A stretch of 64,000 nt of DNA from Periweissella ghanensis (GCF_918814755.1 NZ_CAKKNT010000001.1:1-64000), one strand, 5' to 3'; counted from the stretch's first letter, positions 35,423-44,718 are shown. Notes: a model not told the origin generated them from the sequence alone. Translations and numbers: made by a program.

Positions 35423-37414
35423 CTACACCAAATTAATGTGATGCAAATCATCAACATCCCGCCAGTGCGCATCAAAACCATGACCTTTTTTAAAGAAAAT
35501 TGAATTAGCGGTATTATCTAAATCACTTTCCGGATCATACGCCGCGGCTTCAATTAATGCCGCTTGATCTTGACATGGTTGATACCCTTGAAGTGCAGTT
35601 GTTAACCGCCCTTCATTTTTAGAAAATGAGGCAAACGTCGTCGGATACTCAAAGAAATTCGCCACTGGCACTGCCCCAATGACCGTGGCGTTGTCATTAC
35701 TACCACTTATTAAGTTATCGACATGCCCGTGCATTTTCTCTAAATCGGCGCTCACACGGCCAACCAAATGTGCTGGCACAATCGCGGTGACCGTATACCA
35801 TGGTTCCAGAAGCTGACTACTAGTCTTCATCAAGGCTTGCCGGATGGCCCGATTGGTCGCTTCCCGGAAGTCACCCCCCTTAGTTTCTGGCACATAGGCC
35901 TTCCCACTAAGTAAGGTGATCGTCAAATCCGTAATCGGTGCACCAGTTAAGACCCCTAAATGAGCTTTTTCAAAGACGTGCTGCTCAATTCGTTTTTGAT
36001 AATTAATTGGTAATTGTTCACGTGAACATTCATTTTCAAAAATAATCCCTTGCCCCGGCTGCCCCGGCGTTAAACGGAGGGCCACTTCGGCATAATGCCG
36101 TAATGGTTCATAGTGGCCATAGCCAATACTTGCTTGGGTGATTGTTTCTTTGTATAAAATTGTCGGTGCTGAAAAATCAATTTCAAAACCAAAGCGATCA
36201 GCAAAGATCACTTTTAAATATTCCATTTGCAGTGTCCCTGTAACGTTAATGTATAACTCTTGCATCGCCGCCTTAAATTGGACATGCAACGTTGGATCTT
36301 CTTGGGCTAAGGTTTGCATATTTTTAATCATCACATCATTTTGGGTCGCATCATTTGTCAAGACCCGTACTGCTAGAATTGCTTCTCGTTTTAAATTAAC
36401 TGGTTGGGGTAATGTATCTGCAGTAATCCCAAGCGTCCCAAAGAAACTCCCTGGCTGGACATCAATGCCCGTTACCGCGATAATATCGCCTGGCTGGGCC
36501 TGATTCACAGCTTGGTAAGTTCCACCTTGAAAATTAAATAACTGATTGATTTTTTGCTCATCGCTACCATCCGTCGTAATTTTATCCTTAGGTTCAAATA
36601 CCCCTTGGATGACTTTGGCATGGACATAGCGATTATTTTTTTGATCATGGGTTATTTTATAGACTTGTGCCAGTGCATATTCAGCTGGTTCAGTCGTTAA
36701 AGTAATCACATCTAAGAGGGCTAACAAAGTAGCGACCCCGGTTTGTTGACGAGCTGAACCAAAAATAACTGGCATAATGGTCCGAGCTAGCAAAGCCGTA
36801 TTTAATTTATCGGTGATGATTTGCGCATCGATAGTGGCCCCGTCAGCCGCCATTAAATAGCTAAACCAAGCTTCATCCAAGACCGCCCAATCTTCTAAAA
36901 AGGCCGTTTCATTTGACCAATCAACCAGCCCATCAACAGTTACTGGGCCTGGTACTACTGGCGCGGCTAACTTCTCTACATCCTCACGTAATTGAGCCGG
37001 CGTGGTCGTAATCATATCCATCTTATTATAGAAGAAAATCACCGGGACATCATATGCTTGACACAAATTAAAAATGGTCTCCGTATAACCCGTAATCCCA
37101 TCGGTGGCACTAATTAGTAAGATAGCCACGTCAACAACTTGGAGACTTTTTTCCATTTCAAAGGTCAAATCCATGTGCCCCGGTGTATCAATAATCGTGT
37201 ACCCTTGACCGTGATGTTCAAAATGGACAGGCTTACTCGAAAAAGTAATCCCCCGTTGACGTTCAATCGGTTCATTATCCATGAAAGTTGTACCTTTATT
37301 AACATTCCCGACGGCGGAAATTACTTGCGCTTGATATAGCAAGGCCTCAATTAAGGTTGTTTTCCCCGCATCAACATGGGAAAAAACACCAATCACTTTA
37401 TTTCGTTGTTGCAT
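35423..37414 (-). CDS. TetM/EF-G-like ribosome-associated GTPase
   Basis: 663 residues from ATG 37414 (GGAGG five bases upstream). The G domain has FSHVDAGKTT (11-20), RGITF switch, IIDTPGHMDL and FYNKMDMI, followed by EF-G-like domains II-V. Length and start match ribosomal protection proteins of the Tet(M)/Tet(O) type rather than EF-G (about 690). It would remove a drug from, or rescue, the ribosome. Sequence divergence means tetracycline resistance should not be assumed. Expression is set by a MerR-type promoter just upstream. MerR is encoded by the preceding gene. Confidence 0.8.
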   Translation of the reverse strand: MQQRNKVIGVFSHVDAGKTTLIEALLYQAQVISAVGNVNKGTTFMDNEPIERQRGITFSSKPVHFEHHGQGYTIIDTPGHMDLTFEMEKSLQVVDVAILLISATDGITGYTETIFNLCQAYDVPVIFFYNKMDMITTTPAQLREDVEKLAAPVVPGPVTVDGLVDWSNETAFLEDWAVLDEAWFSYLMAADGATIDAQIITDKLNTALLARTIMPVIFGSARQQTGVATLLALLDVITLTTEPAEYALAQVYKITHDQKNNRYVHAKVIQGVFEPKDKITTDGSDEQKINQLFNFQGGTYQAVNQAQPGDIIAVTGIDVQPGSFFGTLGITADTLPQPVNLKREAILAVRVLTNDATQNDVMIKNMQTLAQEDPTLHVQFKAAMQELYINVTGTLQMEYLKVIFADRFGFEIDFSAPTILYKETITQASIGYGHYEPLRHYAEVALRLTPGQPGQGIIFENECSREQLPINYQKRIEQHVFEKAHLGVLTGAPITDLTITLLSGKAYVPETKGGDFREATNRAIRQALMKTSSQLLEPWYTVTAIVPAHLVGRVSADLEKMHGHVDNLISGSNDNATVIGAVPVANFFEYPTTFASFSKNEGRLTTALQGYQPCQDQAALIEAAAYDPESDLDNTANSIFFKKGHGFDAHWRDVDDLHHINLV

Positions 37415-37454
37415 TGCCACCTCCGACTTACTGCATTTACTTTGTTTGTAACAA

Positions 37455-37485
37455 AGTATAAACCTTAAAGTAGGTTTCAAGTCAA
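37455..37485 (-). promoter_or_regulatory. MerR-type promoter with 19-base spacer
   Basis: Minus strand TTGACT, 19-base spacer, TATACT. A dyad AAACCT-6-AGGTTT sits inside the spacer. Over-long spacers with a central dyad are the hallmark of promoters activated by MerR-family twisting. Confidence 0.8.
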
Positions 37486-37489
37486 GCAA

Positions 37490-38224
37490 CTACTTAAGTT
37501 CTAGCCAAACTTCAAAATAATCGCGATATTGGCCATCTTCATTAATCGACATTAAATATTGAAAGATAACCGTCCCAATTTGACTTAAAGTTAACCCACT
37601 TTGCGCTAAAAGATCATCAATCTGCGGTGCCTGGGTTTTATTGTGCCAAGTCACCCCGTGTAAGTATTGTTTAGGAACCACATCCCCCGCGCGTAACTCG
37701 GTTGTTGTGACAATCGGTGTGAAAATGCCACATGTATAACTATTATCGCCATGCACGGCCAGAATATCCGCCGATTTTGTCGGATCCGCAAGGTATTGTT
37801 GGACTGAGGCTTTATTGGTGAAATTAAACGTTTGAATTGGTAATAGTTGTTGGGTAATCACCGTTGGCTTTTGGGCTTTTAGGCTTACCAATTTTTGTAA
37901 GGTTTGTTGGCGGGTATTAATGCGGGTGATTACCTGTTGTAGTTCTTGCATTGTCGCTTCAAGATGATCTTTAGTTTGCTTAAACATCGTATCTAGGTCC
38001 GCTAATGTCATTGCTTGACGTTGCTTAAGGACGGCCAGTGGGACTTCTAAATCACGTAATAACATGACATTACAAATATCTAACATCGTTTCAAATGAGA
38101 ATTCACGATAATTATTAGCCCCCCGTTCAAAGCGTAATAACCCCTGCTTGTCCCAATAGCGTAATGTTGATGCTGGGATTCCTAACGCTTTTGATACATC
38201 ACTAATGGTTGTTATTTTATCCAT
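37490..38224 (-). CDS. MerR-family regulator with effector domain
   Basis: About 244 residues from ATG 38224 (GGAGG upstream). N-terminal winged helix ISDVSKALGIPASTLRYWDKQGLL, a coiled-coil linker (about 75-115), and a C-terminal 120-residue part resembling GyrI/multidrug-binding effector domains (DNSYTCGIFTP, DYFEVWLEL). It probably senses a drug-like ligand and activates the GTPase gene. Confidence 0.85.
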   Translation of the reverse strand: MDKITTISDVSKALGIPASTLRYWDKQGLLRFERGANNYREFSFETMLDICNVMLLRDLEVPLAVLKQRQAMTLADLDTMFKQTKDHLEATMQELQQVITRINTRQQTLQKLVSLKAQKPTVITQQLLPIQTFNFTNKASVQQYLADPTKSADILAVHGDNSYTCGIFTPIVTTTELRAGDVVPKQYLHGVTWHNKTQAPQIDDLLAQSGLTLSQIGTVIFQYLMSINEDGQYRDYFEVWLELK

Positions 38225-38249
38225 CTTATCCTCCAAGACATGTACCTTG

Positions 38250-38270
38250 ACATTAAACTAACTTTAATGT
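38250..38270 (-). promoter_or_regulatory. palindrome before merR
   Basis: Perfect inverted repeat ACATTAAA/TTTAATGT with a 5-base spacer, 25 bases before the merR start. A likely autoregulatory operator. Confidence 0.5.
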
Positions 38271-38366
38271 TTATACTGCATTTTAACATACTATTACTGC
38301 GCTTGAATTGAGCGGATCTATGGAATCAATACCAGATGTGCAACGGCCACTAATTTTCCCCAATAC

Positions 38367-38404
38367 AAAAAGGGAAGTGAACTTCATCGTTCACTTCCCT
38401 TTTT
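38367..38404 (-). terminator. terminator of acyltransferase operon
   Basis: AAAAAGGGAAGTGAAC/GTTCACTTCCCTTTTT stem, copy of the hairpin at 35343, immediately after the oatA-like gene. Confidence 0.85.
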
Positions 38405-38415
38405 AATTACTTATT

Positions 38416-40257
38416 TCACTTACCAGGTTTAGCTGGCTTGTCTTTAGCTTCTTTCAAGCCTTGGTTCATAACTTGCGCATAGAGGACATCCCCGGCGTGC
38501 CGGCCCGCAAAGTGGACCCCATCCGTACCTTGGAAAATCGCTGGATTCGCAGCCGCTGCTTTATCCCAATCAGCAATCGTAATAAAGTTGTATTTTTTAG
38601 CCAATTGCCGTTCCAAGACTGCTGATTTGGTTGAATTCCAACTTGCCGTGGCGTGTTGGTTATATGGCGTCATAAAGATCAATTTATGACCAGGTGCCAA
38701 ATCATTAACGAGCTTGGTTGTTTGGACCGCGTAATCATCAAGCGCATTCGTCCCGATACAAATCACGACGTATTCACGTAAAATATGACTGCGTTGTTGG
38801 TTCATCATGACTTGGTAGGCCAAATTCATCGTCCGGTCACCTTCCGCGTCAATGCTACTATTAGCAACATGGGCCCCTAAGTACGTCCGCGTTCCCAACG
38901 TCACACTATCCCCAATAATTGAAACACCGGCGGGAATTCCTTTGACCGCCCCATCTTTACCTTTCGGTGCCACAGCCGCTAAAACAGCGTCATGGGTCGT
39001 CGTGATTTTATCGACATCTTGATAAATCCCCCCAACCCATAATGATTGTTCTAAACTAGACACTTGTGGCGCGCTCTTAACGACAGCCCCAAGATTAACT
39101 GTCAACACAGCGGCCACAATTAAGACCGGCCATTGAAGTTGTTGCCAAGTAAATGTTTGTCCAAAGGCATGGGCTTCTTTACCAGCAATTACGGGTTCTA
39201 AAATGTAGTATGAAATTGCTGATAAAATAATTGAAACAATCGTGGTCACAATTGCGGCCATCGTGTTCGGCATCATGTGTGAGAAAATCACATAAAGCGG
39301 CCAGTGATACAAGTAAACACTGTAACTAACATCGGCTAAGAAGGTCGCCCACCGTGGTTCATTAATGTTTGGCGTATGGTCATGCAATAACCGGGCCCCA
39401 TAGATCATCGTTCCGGCAAGAACGGCCGCTAAAACCATCCCCCCTTGGTACGTCACAATACTGTCAAAGTTCATGACGTACCCTAAACTAATTAAGGGCA
39501 TGAAACTCACCGCCATAATGCCCGCTGCAATTGGGGCATTTACTCGAGCGGTAACTCGTTTGTAAGCCGGAATATGATTTTTAATTCCCGTCATCACCCC
39601 GAGCACACACCCGATAAAGAATGGGAAACTGTGCGTCACACTTGAGAAGTAAACTGGTGAAAAGTCTTTTAAGCCGATTGCTCCAAGCGCCATTGTCATA
39701 AAACTTCCAATGGCTAAAATGGTGGCCACTGCGGCTAATAGACTCCGAAAGACGGCAACACTAGAGATATCCTGACTATACCGCCGACTAATTTTGGCAA
39801 TAATGAAAGCGATAATCCCCCAGATAATATAGAAGTGCATTTCAACGGCCAATGACCATGTGTGAACGAATAAATGGGGAATAAATTTGTTTTCGTAACT
39901 CCCACTCGTCGCAATTTCAAAGTAATTGGTCGTAAAACTCAATGCCGCGGCAATTTGTTTACCAATTCCAGTCACAAAATCGTGATCGATTAGGTAAGTT
40001 AATGGCAACACGACTAAGACCGAAATAAATAGTGGGGGCACAATCCGATAAAATCGGCGTTTGTAAAAGGCCATTAATTTGAAATCATTAGCTTTAACAA
40101 ATTCATCGACCATTAACGCCGTAATTAGGAAACCTGAAAATGTGAAGAACACATCCACCCCAATGAAGCCCCCGGTGAATTTGGTTTGGAAAAAGTGGTA
40201 CGTTAATACTAAGATCAGTCCAGTTATGCGGACTAGGCTAAACCATTTAATGCGCAT
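38416..40257 (-). CDS. OatA-like acyltransferase with SGNH domain
   Basis: 613 residues. An N-terminal acyltransferase-3 membrane domain of about ten TM helices (RITGLILVLTYHFF with the family His, GGFIGVDVFFTFSGFLIT). Then an extracellular SGNH esterase-like domain with GDSV (block I), CIGTNALDD (block III) and DGVHF (block V). Such proteins O-acetylate peptidoglycan or other wall polymers and give lysozyme resistance. The start overlaps the preceding MORN-like gene, so they are one unit. Confidence 0.9.
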   Translation of the reverse strand: MRIKWFSLVRITGLILVLTYHFFQTKFTGGFIGVDVFFTFSGFLITALMVDEFVKANDFKLMAFYKRRFYRIVPPLFISVLVVLPLTYLIDHDFVTGIGKQIAAALSFTTNYFEIATSGSYENKFIPHLFVHTWSLAVEMHFYIIWGIIAFIIAKISRRYSQDISSVAVFRSLLAAVATILAIGSFMTMALGAIGLKDFSPVYFSSVTHSFPFFIGCVLGVMTGIKNHIPAYKRVTARVNAPIAAGIMAVSFMPLISLGYVMNFDSIVTYQGGMVLAAVLAGTMIYGARLLHDHTPNINEPRWATFLADVSYSVYLYHWPLYVIFSHMMPNTMAAIVTTIVSIILSAISYYILEPVIAGKEAHAFGQTFTWQQLQWPVLIVAAVLTVNLGAVVKSAPQVSSLEQSLWVGGIYQDVDKITTTHDAVLAAVAPKGKDGAVKGIPAGVSIIGDSVTLGTRTYLGAHVANSSIDAEGDRTMNLAYQVMMNQQRSHILREYVVICIGTNALDDYAVQTTKLVNDLAPGHKLIFMTPYNQHATASWNSTKSAVLERQLAKKYNFITIADWDKAAAANPAIFQGTDGVHFAGRHAGDVLYAQVMNQGLKEAKDKPAKPGK

Positions 40258-40630
40258 TTTTCAAAGTCCCATCTGCTAATATTTTTTGATCATATGTCTT
40301 ATTGCCGACATGGAGTTTGACTTGGTCAACCAATTGGCCATTTTGGAAATCACTTTGCATTTGCCAACCTTTTGTGGCCGTAAAAGTCCCTAAGCCTTGA
40401 AAACGGCCGTCCGTAAAATTACCGACATATTGACCTTGACTTTGTACCGTTAACTTGCCCTGACCCGCAAATTTATGATTGATAACGGCCCCCGTATACA
40501 CTAAATTGCCGTGATCGAGTTTCATCGTCGTATTCTGTGATTTAGCCGGTGTTAGACTAATAAAGCCTAGGACGACAATCCCGATGACAGTGCCAATTTC
40601 CGTCAGTAAACGTCCCTTTGATTTTTGCAT
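40247..40630 (-). CDS. membrane-anchored MORN-like repeat protein
   Basis: 127 residues: an N-terminal TM/signal anchor (about 10-28) and then short MORN-like motifs (YTGAVINHKFAGQGKL, YVGNFTDGRFQGLGTF). It overlaps the acyltransferase start by 11 bases. The extracellular repeats may assist the acyltransferase or bind the surface; this is inference. Confidence 0.7.
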   Translation of the reverse strand: MQKSKGRLLTEIGTVIGIVVLGFISLTPAKSQNTTMKLDHGNLVYTGAVINHKFAGQGKLTVQSQGQYVGNFTDGRFQGLGTFTATKGWQMQSDFQNGQLVDQVKLHVGNKTYDQKILADGTLKNAH

Positions 40631-40827
40631 TTACTACCCCTTTCATTCGTGCATTTTGTGTCGTTTCAGCGTGCTAACTTAGCAATATTATTAAAATAAT
40701 TTCAATTTCGTGATTTAGTAAAATTCACTAAACTAGCATTGTAAACTACATTTTCAAAATAACCTTATCTTATCATAATTTAAGCTCGGCAACAATTTCA
40801 ATTCCGCTAATATCAGCTTTAAAACAC

Positions 40828-40859
40828 AAAAAACGGGCTGTCAAAATGACAACTCGTCC
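40828..40859 (-). terminator. terminator of DUF697 gene
   Basis: ACGGGCTGTC/GACAACTCGT stem with six T on the minus strand. Confidence 0.7.
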
Positions 40860-40868
40860 AATAATTGA

Positions 40869-41348
40869 TTATTTTTGTTTCCGACTACGACCGGCTTGCC
40901 GGAAGTTAAAGGCTGCTAAGATGACATCCTTTAAATCACCTGGTGTATCTAATTCCCCATTTTCCAAGGCTTTAGCAACTGCCAAGCCCATCGAATTAGT
41001 AAAGGCATACGCGACCGTCCCATTAATGGCACCCCCAGTCACCGTTCCAATTCCGGGAATGAATTTAAATAAATTACCAACCACTGTCCGGGCAACCGTT
41101 GTCGTGGCTAAAGAACTCAAGATACCTTTAATCGCCCCTTCCGCAATTGAGCGATCATATAACCGATAGAGTTCAATAATCATCGCTGTTTGCCCAGGAA
41201 TCAATAACGTGGCATCCGTAAAGGGAATTGGTGACACCGCGATGCCAGCTGCTGCCACGGCCGCGCCACGAATCGTTAACAATGCTTGTTGATTTTTAAT
41301 GCCGTGTTTATTGTTAACCGGTGCGATTACATTTTTAATTTCTTGCAT
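40869..41348 (-). CDS. DUF697 family membrane protein
   Basis: 159 residues with SPIPFTDATLLIPGQTAMIIELYRLY, the mark of DUF697 (YcjF/GTPase-associated) proteins, and two hydrophobic segments. Basic end RQAGRSRKQK. AAGGGGG precedes the ATG. Role of the family is poorly known; often linked to envelope stress GTPases, which are not present here. Confidence 0.8.
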   Translation of the reverse strand: MQEIKNVIAPVNNKHGIKNQQALLTIRGAAVAAAGIAVSPIPFTDATLLIPGQTAMIIELYRLYDRSIAEGAIKGILSSLATTTVARTVVGNLFKFIPGIGTVTGGAINGTVAYAFTNSMGLAVAKALENGELDTPGDLKDVILAAFNFRQAGRSRKQK

Positions 41349-41429
41349 AATGTTCCCCCTTAATCCTTACTGTTAATTTTAACAAATATCCGAGTGCGAC
41401 ACCAACTGGGAGGCCTCGCGGATTAAGGT

Positions 41430-41780
41430 TTAATTGATGTACTCATTGATCGTGCGTACCAATTCTTCTGGCTGCTCCACACCCAAAACTAGCCGTGTAA
41501 ATTCAGCATTCTTTAATTGAATTACCACTGGTTGGCTACTACTTTTAACATTAAAGAACGTTTTTTCACCATCTTTGTGAAATGTACCGGCCCAATAACC
41601 TGGTAAAGCGGTTCCCGGTGCCCTTAATCCTTTACTTTCGTGTAAAATACCAGCATCAATTGAGGCCCCGGCTACTTGTGCTAGCGGAAATTCAAGTTTA
41701 TCTTTTAAAGCAGCTAGTTTGTTAACCCCTTGTGGCATAACAATTAAGGTTTGATTTTCAATTTTAACAACATTTTCCAT
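41430..41780 (-). CDS. small PH-like domain protein
   Basis: 116 residues with a beta-rich pattern (LPGYWAGTFHKDGEKTFF, PVVIQLKNAEFTRLVLGV) and a C-terminal helix, like bacterial PH domains. AAGGAG precedes the ATG, which lies 3 bases after the TetR gene. Probably the gene controlled together with that regulator. Confident on fold pattern only. Confidence 0.6.
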   Translation of the reverse strand: MENVVKIENQTLIVMPQGVNKLAALKDKLEFPLAQVAGASIDAGILHESKGLRAPGTALPGYWAGTFHKDGEKTFFNVKSSSQPVVIQLKNAEFTRLVLGVEQPEELVRTINEYIN

Positions 41781-41783
41781 GAT

Positions 41784-42164
41784 TTATTCTCCTTTAGTAA
41801 TAATACCGCTGTGTCTCAACAATGCATGGCCAATTTGGGCTTCAATATCAGGTGTTTGATTAGTGGCATACCACGTTTGAATCATTTGGGCCACTTTAGT
41901 GCTTTGTGGAGCTACTTCAAGCATAGCAATCAGTAACAAGCCCCACTTCAATTGGGTATCCTCCTCATGTAAACTTAACTCAAACGCGGCGATAAACATC
42001 CCTAATTTGCTGCCAAAAGTACTGTATAGACTACCACGTAAGAGCCCGGTTGCCTTAACAATATCATCAAGCGATGTCCCATTATAACCATTCTTAATAA
42101 ACAACCAGCCAATATCATGTAACACGACTGTTGGATCAAATTTTCTATTTCTTCCCATGCCCAT
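41784..42164 (-). CDS. short TetR-family regulator
   Basis: 126 residues. The helix-turn-helix (GYNGTSLDDIVKATGLLRGSLYSTFGSKLGMF) is clear; the ligand domain is only about 75 residues, shorter than usual. No Shine-Dalgarno is visible at either ATG. Several palindromes directly upstream (42178-42218) suggest autoregulation. It pairs with the PH-like gene. Confidence 0.8.
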   Translation of the reverse strand: MGMGRNRKFDPTVVLHDIGWLFIKNGYNGTSLDDIVKATGLLRGSLYSTFGSKLGMFIAAFELSLHEEDTQLKWGLLLIAMLEVAPQSTKVAQMIQTWYATNQTPDIEAQIGHALLRHSGIITKGE

Positions 42165-42177
42165 ATTGTGATTATTT

Positions 42178-42218
42178 TTGACCGAATAGTCAAGAATAAT
42201 TTCTTGAAAATTTTCAAG
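42178..42218 (-). promoter_or_regulatory. nested operators before tetR-like gene
   Basis: Three perfect, overlapping dyads: TTGAC-6-GTCAA (42178-42193), TCAAGAA-4-TTCTTGA (42190-42207) and CTTGAAAATTTTCAAG (42203-42218). The first contains a TTGACT -35-like box only about 25 bases before the start codon. Confidence 0.55.
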
Positions 42219-42335
42219 CTTTGAGAATGTCTTTTTTGGGTAACAATGTTTATTATAGTTCTTAAAAGTAATTCAATTATTAGGTCCTTATATATTGCTC
42301 ATAACATGCTCACTAGCGGCAAAGGAGGCGCCACA

Positions 42336-42641
42336 ATGAACCAAGTTACGTTTATCATTATTGCAATTATCTTAATCTTACTCGAAGAATTTGTCCTCGC
42401 TAATAATCGCTATTTCTGGCTTGGGGCGATTTTGCCTGTTCTCACAATCCTAGGCTTGGTTCTAATTTGGCACAACACCGCCATTCACACATGGTATGAT
42501 TACGTCATGTTGCCCCTGTGCCTACTTTTCATCATCTATGCGTGGGGCTATGGGCGCAGCTTTTATCATAAACGTAAGAACCGTAAACTTCGGGCCCTGC
42601 AAATCCACAACCAATACCAACAAAAAACCGGTCTACGCTAA
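42336..42641 (+). CDS. small three-TM membrane protein
   Basis: 101 residues from ATG 42336 with AAAGGAGG upstream (the longer frame to 42246 has none). TM helices at about 3-20, 27-48 and 58-76; basic C terminus (KRKNRKLR). Function unknown. Divergent from the TetR gene, so the operators between them might control it too. Confidence 0.65.
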   Translation: MNQVTFIIIAIILILLEEFVLANNRYFWLGAILPVLTILGLVLIWHNTAIHTWYDYVMLPLCLLFIIYAWGYGRSFYHKRKNRKLRALQIHNQYQQKTGLR

Positions 42642-42658
42642 TGCGCAGATCGGTTTTT
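42624..42658. terminator. bidirectional terminator
   Basis: AAAACCGGTCT/AGATCGGTTTTT stem overlapping the end of the small membrane gene; also ends the convergent DUF1129-like gene. Confidence 0.8.
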
Positions 42659-42660
42659 AA

Positions 42661-43494
42661 TCACTTATTTTTACGGTGCCACCAGAGTCGCACCAAATTG
42701 CCGATAATCAAGATCAGCAACAATCCGACCAAGAGGAACCCCCCAGGAACGTGCCGATTTTGATTAGCTAAATACAGCTGTTCAACGGCGGGAATCCGTA
42801 ACACGAGCCCCGCAATCCCACATAGCATACTAATAAGATAAGTTGAGAAGAATGGCTTTTTTCCTCGAATACTCAAAAACCAAAGTGTCATTATCGTCAT
42901 CAACACCACAATCACACTGGCACCCGTCACCCCGGCCATCGCAAATTGCCACGGAGTGTGCACCCACATAATAGCCACGGCGGGAACCATAAATACGAGT
43001 AACACCACCCCAGGCCATAACCAACGCCCTAATTTGGGGGCCTTAGCATTTGTTTGATAAATCGTGTGGGCAATGTATTTGAACGTTCCTAAAATAACAA
43101 TTAAAACGTAACCAACAAGGATGAGCAATTGGCCCAAATCAAAGGTGGCCGTTGGGGCAACTAATAATGGTAAGAAAGTAACAAATAACAATACCGTTAC
43201 GACAATCCCGGCAACTTTTAAAATTTCGCGCGTTGAAATTGGTGTCGCCGCTAATAACTCATCGGCGACTTGCTTAGGTTTTTTACCAAAATATTGGGCC
43301 GCATTCGTCCCCTCATCTTGAGCATCGAGGATATCATTAAGAATTTCTAGTAACATCGTTTCAATCTTAAATTCTGAACGTAGTAAACTCGCCAAGCGCA
43401 TATAAACTAAAAAATCACTATAAAACTGCTCATTTTCAGGATTTAATAACTGCCGTAGTTCATTATTTTTTTCAATTAATTCACTGGTTCTCAT
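42661..43494 (-). CDS. DUF1129/HAAS-like membrane protein, copy B
   Basis: 277 residues. The N-terminal 80 residues (LIEKNNELRQLLNPENEQFYSDF .. ILDAQDEG) form the soluble helical domain found with PadR regulators; about six to eight TM helices follow. Its first 90 residues are almost the same as those of the upstream copy A, while the membrane parts differ. Duplicated inside a PadR operon. Likely membrane-stress or drug-response related. Confidence 0.7.
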   Translation of the reverse strand: MRTSELIEKNNELRQLLNPENEQFYSDFLVYMRLASLLRSEFKIETMLLEILNDILDAQDEGTNAAQYFGKKPKQVADELLAATPISTREILKVAGIVVTVLLFVTFLPLLVAPTATFDLGQLLILVGYVLIVILGTFKYIAHTIYQTNAKAPKLGRWLWPGVVLLVFMVPAVAIMWVHTPWQFAMAGVTGASVIVVLMTIMTLWFLSIRGKKPFFSTYLISMLCGIAGLVLRIPAVEQLYLANQNRHVPGGFLLVGLLLILIIGNLVRLWWHRKNK

Positions 43495-43536
43495 CGGTTT
43501 GTTCTCCTTTAATTAAAATAAACCTTCCGTTAACAT

Positions 43537-44241
43537 TTACAAGCGCATTAAAATACCAAAAATACCAAAACCAAGGCCCGTTAAATAAATTGGCCAGCTT
43601 TCTGATTTATCAATTTTAAAGTACCACATCGTGAGTGTTAGTAAAACCAAACCAATGATGGTAATACTTGGCCAGCCATTAAATATAAACCGCCATGGCG
43701 TCTTTAAGTAAAATAATCCCCAAACCGGTAGTCCGACCACCACGAAGGCACTTAATTGTAATAACAATTGCAAAAATTTATTCGTAATTTTTTGTTTAGC
43801 TTGATAAAACATTGTCGCTAAGTACTTAATACCTATGATAATTAGGCCAATTATGTAGACCGCTATCAATAAAAATTGGCCAACATCGAGAGTTGCTCTC
43901 GGATTAAGCAACGATGGTAAGAAAGCCAATGCTAGTAAATTCCCCACCACTAGGGCAATTAATTTAATAATTTCTCGCCATGACATTGGTTCAACCTTTA
44001 ATAACTCATCAGCCACTTGCATCGGATTTTTACCAAAATATTGCGCTGCACTGATTCCTTCATCTTGGGCATCGAGGATATCATTAAGAATTTCGAGTAA
44101 CAGCGTTTCACTTTTAAACTCGTTTTGTTTAAATGATTTTAATCGCATATAAACTAAAAAATCACTGTAAAACTGTTCATTTTCAGGATTTAATAACTGA
44201 CGTAATTCATTATTTTTTTCAATTAATTCACTAGTTCTCAT
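43537..44241 (-). CDS. DUF1129/HAAS-like membrane protein, copy A
   Basis: 234 residues, same N-terminal helical domain as copy B and about five TM helices. Shorter than copy B at the C terminus by one or two TM helices. It follows the PadR regulator by four bases. GGGAG precedes the ATG. Confidence 0.7.
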   Translation of the reverse strand: MRTSELIEKNNELRQLLNPENEQFYSDFLVYMRLKSFKQNEFKSETLLLEILNDILDAQDEGISAAQYFGKNPMQVADELLKVEPMSWREIIKLIALVVGNLLALAFLPSLLNPRATLDVGQFLLIAVYIIGLIIIGIKYLATMFYQAKQKITNKFLQLLLQLSAFVVVGLPVWGLFYLKTPWRFIFNGWPSITIIGLVLLTLTMWYFKIDKSESWPIYLTGLGFGIFGILMRL

Positions 44242-44245
44242 GGTA

Positions 44246-44575
44246 TTATTCTCCCTTCACAACGCCATCGACAATCCCAACTAATTCGTGCCATTCACTA
44301 ATAAATTTCGTTTTCTCGGCTAACCCAGCCGCAGTAATATAGTAATATTTGCGATCACGACCACTTGCAGCCGTGTGCATTTCGGTTGATAGCAACCCTT
44401 TATTGGTCATACTAGTTAATAATGGATAAATCGTACCTTTGGGAATTGCTAGCAAACCATAGTCATTCATCGCTTTGGTAATCCCATAGCCATAGTTGGG
44501 TTCTTTAGCTAAAATGACGAGCATAATTCCTTGGAGCACCCCTTTTAACAATTGACTTGAAACATTTTCTGCCAT
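44246..44575 (-). CDS. PadR-family transcriptional regulator
   Basis: 109 residues. Winged helix with YGYGITKAMNDYGLLAIPKGTIYPLLTSMTNKGLL and the wing RKYYYITAAG, typical PadR (subfamily 1) length. First gene of a three-gene operon with the two paralogous membrane proteins, so it probably represses them together. AGGAGGATGAC lies before the ATG. The -35/-10 region upstream holds repeated GTATGTA/TACATAC motifs (44590-44640), a likely operator. Confidence 0.9.
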   Translation of the reverse strand: MAENVSSQLLKGVLQGIMLVILAKEPNYGYGITKAMNDYGLLAIPKGTIYPLLTSMTNKGLLSTEMHTAASGRDRKYYYITAAGLAEKTKFISEWHELVGIVDGVVKGE

Positions 44576-44718
44576 GTCATCCTCCTGCTATGGTATGTAA
44601 TACATACTACTACACAAACCAATAGTATGCAATACATACCATTAAGAAAACATTAAGAAAAATTTGACAGCCGCTAGGATTATTGAAATAATTTAATTAT
44701 TAACTTAAAGGAGATTAT

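Noticed and set aside
35423-37414. Naming the GTPase as a tet resistance gene
   Set aside because: Only family level is supported; key resistance residues cannot be judged without alignment.
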